Below, piece by piece: positions 7,145 through 14,157 of a stretch of 19,928 nt of DNA. The notes under the pieces are model-generated. The model saw nothing but the letters and a program-made list of their open reading frames with translations. It was not told the origin of the DNA and did not search any database. Every line of letters begins with the position of its first letter. Within the stretch, counting starts at the first letter, position 1. The stretch is from contig DAOVHI010000005.1 of NCBI GenBank assembly GCA_030671985.1, positions 1 through 19,928 on the forward strand, read 5' to 3'. Source of the stretch: JAHJDO01 sp030671985 [NCBI: bacterium]. Lineage in GTDB: Bacteria; JAHJDO01. A program made the position numbers and the translations under genes.

Positions 7145-8509
7145 ATGAGAAAAACAAGAGATTTAGCTGTAGATAAACTGCCTCCGCAGAATATAGACGC
7201 AGAGATATCTGTGCTGGGAGCTATGCTGATTGAAAAAGAAGCTATAGGAAAGGTGCTTGAAGTATTAAACGGCAATGATTTTTACAAAGACGCCCATAAG
7301 AAAATATTTTCTGCAATAATATCTTTATATGATAAAGACGAAGCTGTAGATTTAGTCACAATAACTGAGTGTTTAACGAAAGAGAAAGCGCTAAAGGATA
7401 TTGGGGGACCAAGCTACATATCCGGTTTAGCCAGCAGTGTAGCAACGGCTGCTAATGTTGAGTATCATGCGCGAATTGTAAAGCAGAAGGCGACGCTCAG
7501 AAAGTTAATCAATATATCTACTAAAATTATTGCAAATAGTTACGAAGGCAGTGAAGATGTTGATTCAGTATTAGATAATGCGGAAAAACTTATTTTTGAT
7601 GTAAGCCAGCAGAAGATGAAAGGGGAGTTTGTTGCTGTAAAGTCTATATTAAAGGACACCTTTCAAACCATAGAGAATATAATTGATAAAAAAATTCATG
7701 TAACAGGTGTTCGCACCGGGTTTGACGTGCTTGATGATAGGACGGCGGGACTGCAGAATTCAGACTTTATTATCATTGCGGGCAGGCCAAGTATGGGGAA
7801 AACAAGTTTTGCTCTCTCTCTTGCTCATCATATTGGAGTTGAAGAAAAAGTACCTGTTGGTATATTGAGTTTGGAAATGTCCAAGGAGCAGCTTGTTCAG
7901 CGCATGTTATGCGCGGAAGCCAGAGTTGATATGCACAAAATGAGAACAGGTTATCTTGGAGAACAGGATTGGCCAAAACTTACTATTGCTGCCGGTAGAT
8001 TGTCCGAAGCGCCGATTTATATTGACGATAGTTCTAACCTTTCAGGGCTGGAAGTGCGCGCAAAAGCAAGGCGTCTTAAGGCAACCAAGAATATAGGGAT
8101 TCTCATAATAGACTACTTGCAACTGATGAGCGGCAAGTCGAGGATGGAGAACAGACAGCAGGAGATATCAGAAATTTCAAGGTCATTAAAAGGATTAGCG
8201 AAGGAATTGAATATTCCCGTTGTTGCGCTTTCTCAGTTAAGACGTCTGGGAGAAGGAAGACACAGGCCTCAATTATCCGATCTTAGAGAATCGGGCGCTA
8301 TAGAGCAGGATGCGGACGTGGTTTTGCTTTTGGTGAGAGAAGAATTATATGAGGAAACAGAAGAGAATAGGGGGAAAGCGGAAATAAATATAGGCAAACA
8401 GAGAAACGGTCCGACCGGACCATTTGAATTGGCGTTTATTAAGGAGTACGCTAAATTTGAGAATCTTTCATTGAGAGAAGGCGAAGAATTAAAAGAATAT
8501 GACGAATAG
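7145..8509 (+). CDS. dnaB: Replicative DNA helicase DnaB
   Basis: DnaB is the hexameric 5'-3' helicase that unwinds the replication fork. The N-terminal DnaB domain spans residues about 12-115 (PPQNIDAEISVLGAML). The RecA-like C-terminal domain has Walker A GRPSMGKTS (213-221), the SLEMSKEQLVQRML segment, Walker B IIDYLQLM (321-328), an ALSQLRR motif and the arginine-finger region KQRNGPTG (419-426). It is 454 residues long, normal, and no intein or insertion is seen. Placement directly behind cdsA and ahead of eno is not the usual neighbourhood (rplI or alr are more common), but the 11-nt gap suggests co-transcription. Confidence 0.96.
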   Translation: MRKTRDLAVDKLPPQNIDAEISVLGAMLIEKEAIGKVLEVLNGNDFYKDAHKKIFSAIISLYDKDEAVDLVTITECLTKEKALKDIGGPSYISGLASSVATAANVEYHARIVKQKATLRKLINISTKIIANSYEGSEDVDSVLDNAEKLIFDVSQQKMKGEFVAVKSILKDTFQTIENIIDKKIHVTGVRTGFDVLDDRTAGLQNSDFIIIAGRPSMGKTSFALSLAHHIGVEEKVPVGILSLEMSKEQLVQRMLCAEARVDMHKMRTGYLGEQDWPKLTIAAGRLSEAPIYIDDSSNLSGLEVRAKARRLKATKNIGILIIDYLQLMSGKSRMENRQQEISEISRSLKGLAKELNIPVVALSQLRRLGEGRHRPQLSDLRESGAIEQDADVVLLLVREELYEETEENRGKAEINIGKQRNGPTGPFELAFIKEYAKFENLSLREGEELKEYDE

Positions 8510-8521
8510 AAAACTAAATAA

Positions 8522-9822
<1,301 letters not shown>

Positions 9823-9823
<1 letters not shown>

Positions 9824-10134
9824 TGTATAACAAAAAACGGAATATTTTAAAAAACAAGTTAAAGAAGATACTGCTGGTTGTGATAATTGTCCTGTCTGTC
9901 TGCTTGGTTATATATTTTTTTACTCCTTGCGTAATAGAGCAGAAAAAGCTGGATAGACAGATTGCAAATCTTGAGAGTGAGATTGAAAAGGTCCGAGAAT
10001 CCAACGAGAAACTTGCCAAAGAGATACATGCTTTAAAGAACGACCCGTTGTATATAGAAAAACTCGCTCGTAAAGAATTAGGATTGATAAGATCCGGCGA
10101 GGTAATATATAAGCTTAAGCCAAACAAAGAATAA
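9823..10134 (+). CDS. ftsB: Septum formation initiator protein (FtsB/DivIC family)
   Basis: This is a small bitopic division protein that would join FtsL and FtsQ/DivIB at the septum. The order is: a short basic N-terminus, a transmembrane helix at about 15-33, a heptad-patterned coiled coil at about 38-72 (EQKKLDRQIANLESEIEKVR), then the family hallmark DPLYIEKLARKELGLIRSGE (74-93) and VIYKL. The length of 103 residues is typical. The start codon overlaps the eno stop by one base; eno-ftsB adjacency is common. The partner ftsL is in the dcw cluster about 3.7 kb downstream. FtsB versus DivIC naming cannot be decided from sequence. Confidence 0.9.
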
Positions 10135-10149
10135 TTCCTTATTCATTTA

Positions 10150-10177
10150 TTGCATAATACCTCAATTCTGCTATATT
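10150..10177 (+). promoter_or_regulatory. Candidate promoter of hicBA
   Basis: TTGCAT (10150-10155), a 16-nt spacer and TATATT (10172-10177, 5 of 6 to consensus) precede hicB. A transcript would begin at or just inside the palindrome at 10185-10208, giving the mRNA a 5' hairpin. Confidence 0.4.
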
Positions 10178-10184
10178 ATAAAGC

Positions 10185-10208
10185 AGAGACGCAAGATTTT
10201 GCGTCTCT
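10185..10208. repeat. Palindrome upstream of hicB (GTAG-family member)
   Basis: AGAGACGCAA-GATT-TTGCGTCTCT is a perfect 10-bp inverted repeat with a 4-nt loop. Read on the minus strand it begins GTAGAGACGCAA, the same layout as the GTAGGGGCACAA palindromes elsewhere. There is no T-run on the + strand, so it is not an obvious terminator. It sits just ahead of the hicB Shine-Dalgarno and could be an operator or simply a dispersed repeat. Confidence 0.65.
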
Positions 10209-10228
10209 ACAAAATAGGAGGTGGTAAA

Positions 10229-10450
10229 ATGCATAAGATAACAGGATATATTGAAAGAGATTCTGAAACAGGTTTATATGTGGCAGTTGTTCCCGGAATT
10301 CATGGCGCTCATACTCAAGCAGAAACTCTAGATGAACTTCAAAAAAATCTTAAAGAGGTAGTTGAATTATGCTTGGAGGAAATGACGCCGGAGACTAAAA
10401 AAGAAATACCTGAGTTTGTAGGTCTTCAACAAGTTGAGGTGGCAAATTGA
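10229..10450 (+). CDS. hicB: HicB-family antitoxin
   Basis: HicB neutralises the mRNA-cleaving HicA toxin. The 73-residue protein shows the partially degraded RNase H-like fold of the family: ITGYIERDSETGLYVAVVPG (4-23), then HTQAETLDELQKNLKEVVEL. It ends at about the fold boundary and lacks the C-terminal HTH or ribbon-helix-helix domain of longer HicBs, so direct autoregulation by this protein is not evident. ATG 10229 is chosen because TAGGAGGTGG (10216-10225) is directly upstream; an in-frame ATG/TTG further up would run through the palindrome. hicB precedes hicA and overlaps it by 4 nt, the reverse of the E. coli hicAB order but common. Confidence 0.9.
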   Translation: MHKITGYIERDSETGLYVAVVPGIHGAHTQAETLDELQKNLKEVVELCLEEMTPETKKEIPEFVGLQQVEVAN

Positions 10451-10680
10451 GCAAACTTCGCATTATTGATGCTAGAAGAATGGAGAAGTTACTACTCCTA
10501 TTGGGCTTTGAAAAGACTCGTCAAAAAGGCTCTCATGCGTTCTACCGACACTCGGATGGAAGAACAACAACTGTGCCACATCACAAAGGAAGAGTTTTGG
10601 CGCGCCCTTTGATCAGAGAAATTTTGCGAGAAATAGAAATTACCGTTGATGATTACAATAAACATTTGGAAAGATTGTAG
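10447..10680 (+). CDS. hicA: HicA-family mRNA interferase toxin
   Basis: HicA is a dsRBD-like ribosome-independent RNase toxin. The sequence RRMEKLLLLLGFEKTRQKGS leads into HAFYRHSDGR and VPHHKGR; the His in GSHAFYRH (about residue 30) is the conserved catalytic position. C-terminally, PLIREILREIEI is typical. It starts at TTG 10447 with a 4-nt TTGA overlap with hicB, backed by GAGGTGG at 10436-10442; a later ATG (10480) would cut into the first helix. The length of 77 residues is normal, and it appears intact and probably active. A terminator follows 40 nt later. Confidence 0.9.
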   Translation: MSKLRIIDARRMEKLLLLLGFEKTRQKGSHAFYRHSDGRTTTVPHHKGRVLARPLIREILREIEITVDDYNKHLERL

Positions 10681-10720
10681 TAAGTCAGAATAAATCTGTT
10701 TGGTAATTATTTAGATGTAG

Positions 10721-10746
10721 GGGCACAATATTTTGTGCCCTTTTTT
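10721..10746 (+). terminator. Rho-independent terminator after hicA
   Basis: GGGCACAA-TATT-TTGTGCCC is a perfect 8-bp stem with a 4-nt loop followed by TTTTTT. It is the same hairpin as at 3545 and forms the head of repeat copy 2. Confidence 0.85.
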
Positions 10747-10752
10747 CATGTC

Positions 10753-10793
10753 ATTGCGAAGAGTCCCGAAAGTGTTCGGGACGATGTGGCAAT
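10753..10793. repeat. REP-like palindrome inside repeat copy 2
   Basis: An inner perfect stem GTCCCGAA-AGTG-TTCGGGAC (10763-10782) is flanked by outer arms ATTGC (10753-10757) and GCAAT (10789-10793). It is absent from copy 1, which has only GAAAA between the same flanking ATGTCA and ACATCCCC. ATTGC...GCAAT palindromes of this style are common dispersed intergenic repeats in diverse bacteria. Confidence 0.7.
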
Positions 10794-10977
10794 CTCTACA
10801 TCCCCATAGTTTCGCCTGTAGCAAAACTATTCCCCCTTCGAAGGGGGATTCAGTTGGATGTAAGGCAATCCAGAAATTAAATTTATTGAGGTTCTAAGCA
10901 ATTTGAGGTAGGGTAATATTAAAGTAACAGCAAACGTTCAAGGATTAATGTCAGACACAAAAAGAGGGAGAATAAAA

Positions 10978-11379
10978 ATGAAACTTAGAAGTCTATTCAC
11001 AGTGATTTGTCTTCTTGCAATGACAAGCATCTCTAGTGCCCAAGATTTATTGAAATTAGTCGATTATCTCAAAGGTGCAAAAATCATAGCCCAAGACGAT
11101 AAAAACACTTATCTAGGGAAGTTATCAAACTCGTTTGATTCTGAATCTGTTTTTAATGAGTTCGGAAAATACGGCAATGATTTTTCATCAAGTAGCATAT
11201 GGAATGGATTCTCCACATTCGGAAACGAATTCAACAGCTATTCGCCGTTTAACGAGTTTAGTAGCAAGCCTCCAATTCTGATTAAGAATGGGAAGATAAT
11301 TGCATACTTAACGGTCAATAAGTCAATTAAGGGCGCAGTATCTCCAAATTTATTGAAGGCGCTGAAGGATCAGTTCTAA
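10978..11379 (+). CDS. Small secreted protein with 16-residue repeats
   Basis: This 133-residue protein has a clear signal peptide: MKLRS, hydrophobic LFTVICLLAMTSI, likely cleavage after SSA (residue 21). The mature part holds a short motif repeated with a 16-residue period: SVFNEFGKYGNDFSS from 57, SIWNGFSTFGNEFNS from 73, and a third partial SPFNEFSS from 89. PPILIKNGKIIAYLTVN follows. Such Asn/Phe/Tyr/Gly/Ser repeats occur in uncharacterised bacterial exported proteins; I know no function. The start is ATG 10978, because the signal peptide begins there and AGAGGGAG (10963-10970) is suitably placed; an in-frame ATG at 10948 is inside the repeat element. Confidence 0.7.
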   Translation: MKLRSLFTVICLLAMTSISSAQDLLKLVDYLKGAKIIAQDDKNTYLGKLSNSFDSESVFNEFGKYGNDFSSSSIWNGFSTFGNEFNSYSPFNEFSSKPPILIKNGKIIAYLTVNKSIKGAVSPNLLKALKDQF

Positions 11380-11481
11380 ATGAAACTGTAATGAAATATG
11401 TGTCTAAGAAATCATTTCAAATAAAGGCAGCTAACTGATTGACTTCTTTTGCACATTATGTATTCTTGTGTAGGATGATAT

Positions 11482-12306
11482 ATGGAAAATCATTATATGG
11501 AAGATAACTGGCTTTCGGTAAAACATATTGAACAACAAGAATTAGCTACACAAATAAAAACTGAAGACTTCTTTGGTAAAGGCAAGGCTGGTTTTTGTGA
11601 CTATGCTTTAGACGGTATAGACTTAATAATACATGGATTATATTTAAGAGATAATGACGAATTTATTGACAAAGATAAAGTTAAATATAATGGTTTTAAA
11701 CATGCATTAAGAACATTTTCATATTATCATTTTTATAGGATTATATACACTTTTAAAGCTGCTTATAATTTGCTTCTTCAAGGTTACTGTACTGAATCTG
11801 CTTATCTCATGCGTCATATTGTAGAGACATTTGTAAGATTGAGATATATTGCAAAAGAAGAAACTATTGATTTAGTAGACTTGGCATTTGCGGGTCACAG
11901 AGGAATTAAAGGAAAAAAGTTTAAGATCCGGTATAAAGAGCAATTTAATGATATTGCTCCAGGTCTTTATCATTATTATCAACTATTATGCGATATTGCT
12001 CATGGTTCAATAGCTTCGCATATGCTTAAGTCTGATATATTGGGAGAAAAAACAAAATTAGATACAGGCATAGTATTTCGAGCAACAGAGTCTAGCTTCG
12101 TTTTAAACCAGTATTCCATATATTTACTGGCACATATAGAATTTATGATTTGGGTCTTTCCTGAAATTAGAAAAAAAATGTCTGAAGAATATGCTGAAAA
12201 ATATCATGAGACTCTGACCAGCTTATGGCGATTAATGAAAGAGATTTCAGAAAGAGATGGAAATAAAAAATGGTATGATGCAGTTCAGCATTTAGTCAGA
12301 ATTTAA
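11482..12306 (+). CDS. Helical protein of unknown function, DUF5677/HEPN-like
   Basis: This 274-residue soluble protein is dominated by long helices and has no signal peptide. The central part YRIIYTFKAAYNLLLQGYCT leads into ESAYLMRHIVETFVRLRYIA (105-124), and then YQLLCDIAHGSIASH (166-180). This layout (an R-x-x-x-E helix about 55 residues ahead of a D-x-x-HG motif) resembles DUF5677-type and other HEPN-like helical proteins often seen in defence or accessory loci. The assignment is by resemblance only. AGGAT shortly upstream of ATG 11482 is a modest Shine-Dalgarno. It is AT-rich and lies just before the dcw cluster, suggesting acquisition. Promoter and partner are not evident. Confidence 0.55.
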   Translation: MENHYMEDNWLSVKHIEQQELATQIKTEDFFGKGKAGFCDYALDGIDLIIHGLYLRDNDEFIDKDKVKYNGFKHALRTFSYYHFYRIIYTFKAAYNLLLQGYCTESAYLMRHIVETFVRLRYIAKEETIDLVDLAFAGHRGIKGKKFKIRYKEQFNDIAPGLYHYYQLLCDIAHGSIASHMLKSDILGEKTKLDTGIVFRATESSFVLNQYSIYLLAHIEFMIWVFPEIRKKMSEEYAEKYHETLTSLWRLMKEISERDGNKKWYDAVQHLVRI

Positions 12307-12352
12307 TAAGAACAAAAGGATGCAGCGACATTTAAGAACGCGCTCAAATTCT

Positions 12353-12391
12353 CAACCACCCGGATTCCCCTGTCAAGCAGGAGAATGTCAA
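12353..12391. repeat. Palindromic repeat, family B copy 2
   Basis: ATTCCCCTG-TCAAG-CAGGAGAAT is a 9-bp stem with one mismatch, preceded by CTCAACCACCCGG. It is related to 5267-5308 and is the better preserved of the two copies. Confidence 0.6.
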
Positions 12392-12393
12392 AC

Positions 12394-12418
12394 GGGCAGC
12401 TGCAAGGGCTGCCCCTAC
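12394..12418. repeat. GTAGGGGC-family palindrome, minus orientation
   Basis: GGGCAGC, a 7-nt loop and GCTGCCC are followed by CTAC. On the minus strand it reads GTAGGGGCAGC, matching the head of the hairpins at 3541 and 10717 while the stem sequence differs. It abuts family B copy 2, so two repeats are nested in the mraZ upstream region. Confidence 0.6.
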
Positions 12419-12449
12419 AATGCTTCTAACAGATAATTGCAACTATAGC

Positions 12450-12479
12450 TTGACATATTACATGGTCTCGTGTTAGCTT
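12450..12479 (+). promoter_or_regulatory. Promoter of the dcw cluster (mraZ)
   Basis: A perfect -35 TTGACA (12450-12455) is followed after 18 nt by TAGCTT with a TG extended -10 (TG at 12471-12472). Transcription would begin just ahead of or within the MraZ boxes, fitting repression by MraZ. The -35 is strong, the -10 only TAnnnT. Confidence 0.6.
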
Positions 12480-12482
12480 ATG

Positions 12483-12527
12483 TGGTGAAAAGTGGAGTGA
12501 AGTGGTGGAAAAGCTGTGGATTGTGGG
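12483..12527 (+). promoter_or_regulatory. MraZ operator: phased TGGNG boxes
   Basis: TGGTG, TGGAG and TGGTG start at 12483, 12493 and 12503, exactly 10 bp apart with 5-nt spacers, and further TGG boxes follow at 12517 and 12524. MraZ is known to bind TGGGN direct repeats with 5-nt spacing ahead of its own gene. This array ends 9 nt before the mraZ start, so autoregulation is strongly implied. Confidence 0.8.
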
Positions 12528-12535
12528 GATAACTT

Positions 12536-12970
12536 ATGTTTTACGGTGAATTTACGCATACACTGGATGAAAAGAATCGTCTTATTATTCCTATGCGTCT
12601 CAGGGGTAAGATAAAAGAGACTTTTGTCGAGAAGTTTATTATGACAAAAGGCCTGGATGACTGTTTATTCTTGTTTACATCGGATGAGTGGAGATTGTTT
12701 GAAAACAAGACGAAAGCTTTGCCTCTTACAGGTAAGGATGCTCGCGCTTATACCAGACACTTATTTGCAGGGGCTTCCGAATGTACAATAGACAAGCAGG
12801 GCAGGATATCAATTCCTTTATATTTAAAGAATTATGCTCAGATAGAAAAGGACGTTATTGTCATCGGGGTTATGAGCCGTATAGAGATCTGGAGCAGGGA
12901 AAAGTGGCTCTCTTATTCGAAAAATACAGAAAAATCTGTTAACGAAATTGCGGAACAATTAGAAATTTGA
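12536..12970 (+). CDS. mraZ: Transcriptional regulator MraZ
   Basis: MraZ is an AbrB-fold DNA-binding protein that forms rings and controls the dcw operon. Both repeated halves are intact: D11-EKN-R15 in HTLDEKNRLIIPMRLR and D86-KQG-R90 in CTIDKQGRISIPLYL. The length of 144 residues is typical. The MFYGEFTHTLDEKNRL opening fixes the start; the GTGGGGA just upstream serves as a modest Shine-Dalgarno. First gene of the cluster, overlapping rsmH by 4 nt. Confidence 0.96.
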   Translation: MFYGEFTHTLDEKNRLIIPMRLRGKIKETFVEKFIMTKGLDDCLFLFTSDEWRLFENKTKALPLTGKDARAYTRHLFAGASECTIDKQGRISIPLYLKNYAQIEKDVIVIGVMSRIEIWSREKWLSYSKNTEKSVNEIAEQLEI

Positions 12971-13854
12971 TATTCAGACACATACCTGTTTTGCTTAAAG
13001 AAGTATTAGATCTGGTATGTATTAAACGTGAAGGCACATACATTGATTGCACGGTCGGCGAAGGAGGACATTCCGAGGCAATACTGGACATTATACATCC
13101 CAAAGGTTTTCTGGTTGGCATAGACTGCGATGAGTCGGTTTTGGAGACAGCCAAAGAAAGATTAGGGAAATTTGCCGGTTCGTTTAAACTTGTTCACGAT
13201 AACTTTTTCAACATTATAGATGTTTGTAACAGGCTGGATATTAAAGCAGTAGACGGAATTATCCTTGATGTTGGAATATCTTCATATCAGATAGACGATC
13301 CTGAAAGAGGGTTTAGTTTTAATAAAGACGGACCGTTGGATATGAGAATGGATCAATCTTCTGATCTTACGGCTCAGAGCCTAATTAATCATGCGTCTTA
13401 CGACGAATTAACCAAGATTTTTTTTGAATATGGAGAGGAACGATACTCCAGAAAAATTGCTTCTAAAATTGTATCGGAAAGAAATAAGAGACCTATACAA
13501 ACGACGTTTGAGCTGGTAAGCACAATAAAGAAGGCTATTCCTCTGAGGAGGTATAGAATTCATCCCGCTACCAGAGTATTCCAGGCTTTAAGAATAGCTG
13601 TAAATAATGAATTGAGGAATTTATCTGATGCAATTACAGACGGATTTAGTCTTCTTAAAAAGGAAGGAAGGATGGTCGTAATATCATTCCATTCACTGGA
13701 AGACAGGATCGCAAAAAACAAGTTCAAGGGATTTAAAATAAGGGAACAAGCCAAAATTATCACTAAAAAACCACTAACGCCAACAGAGGAAGAGATTGAC
13801 AAAAACATTCGCTCCAGAAGCGCAAAATTAAGAGTTATAGAAAAGACACAGTAA
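12967..13854 (+). CDS. rsmH: 16S rRNA (cytosine1402-N4)-methyltransferase
   Basis: RsmH (MraW) methylates N4 of C1402 in the 16S rRNA decoding centre using SAM. HIPVLLKEVLDL opens the protein, followed by the SAM site DCTVGEGGHSEAIL (27-40) and GIDCDESVL (51-59), DGIILDVGISSYQIDDPERG, DMRMD, VISFHSLEDR, and RSRSAKLRVIEK at the C-terminus. The length is 295 residues. It begins at TTG 12967 in a TTGA overlap with the mraZ stop; no later in-frame start preserves the conserved N-terminus, which supports the TTG although the Shine-Dalgarno is weak. Confidence 0.96.
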   Translation: MIFRHIPVLLKEVLDLVCIKREGTYIDCTVGEGGHSEAILDIIHPKGFLVGIDCDESVLETAKERLGKFAGSFKLVHDNFFNIIDVCNRLDIKAVDGIILDVGISSYQIDDPERGFSFNKDGPLDMRMDQSSDLTAQSLINHASYDELTKIFFEYGEERYSRKIASKIVSERNKRPIQTTFELVSTIKKAIPLRRYRIHPATRVFQALRIAVNNELRNLSDAITDGFSLLKKEGRMVVISFHSLEDRIAKNKFKGFKIREQAKIITKKPLTPTEEEIDKNIRSRSAKLRVIEKTQ

Positions 13855-14157
13855 ATGTATAGAAAAAAAAGTTTACAAAAGGCAGTTTCGGCATTTAGAT
13901 ATTTTCTATGGATTATTCCTTTCATATTACTTGGTATATTTTACGTATGGCAGCATATTGAGATTGTAAAAAGCGGTTACTCTATCAATAAGTTAAAGAG
14001 TGAACGCATAAAGCTGGTAGAAGAAAATCGTATCTTGCAGCTGAACGCTGCTTCCCTAAGATCTCCTCAGCGCATAGAATCTATGGCTAAAGGTATGGGG
14101 CTTGTCTCGTCTAAAAGATGGTGTATCGTAAGGTTATACTCTCCTAGGAACTTATAA
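13855..14157 (+). CDS. ftsL: Cell division protein FtsL
   Basis: This is a 100-residue bitopic protein at the expected FtsL position between rsmH and ftsI. It has a basic N-terminus, one transmembrane helix (about 16-33), a coiled-coil region (about 35-66: INKLKSERIKLVEENRIL), then SPQRIESMAKGMGL, similar to the end of FtsL and FtsB proteins. FtsL is poorly conserved in sequence, so position and topology carry the call. Its ATG directly abuts the rsmH stop. It would pair with the FtsB-like protein at 9823. Confidence 0.82.
   Translation: MYRKKSLQKAVSAFRYFLWIIPFILLGIFYVWQHIEIVKSGYSINKLKSERIKLVEENRILQLNAASLRSPQRIESMAKGMGLVSSKRWCIVRLYSPRNL

Larger units (their letters stand above)
10717..10948 (+). 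repeat. Long intergenic repeat, copy 2
   Basis: This is the counterpart of 3541-3720. It begins with the GTAGGGGC hairpin, carries the TAGTTTCGC...GCAAAACT imperfect dyad, the perfect 16-bp palindrome CCCCCTTCGAAGGGGG (10832-10847), and the conserved 75-nt end block (10874-10948). It differs from copy 1 mainly by a 44-nt palindromic segment at 10754-10797 and by about 8 extra bases before the end block. It fills the gap between hicA and the secreted-protein gene and contains no convincing ORF. Confidence 0.8.

Noticed and set aside
10199-10228. Upstream TTG start for hicB
   Set aside because: It lies in the palindrome and adds residues not seen in HicB; ATG 10229 has an excellent Shine-Dalgarno.
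12482-12528. CRISPR-like or tandem repeat array
   Set aside because: The short TGG boxes at 10-bp period are MraZ operator sites, far too short for CRISPR repeats; no CRISPR array is seen anywhere.
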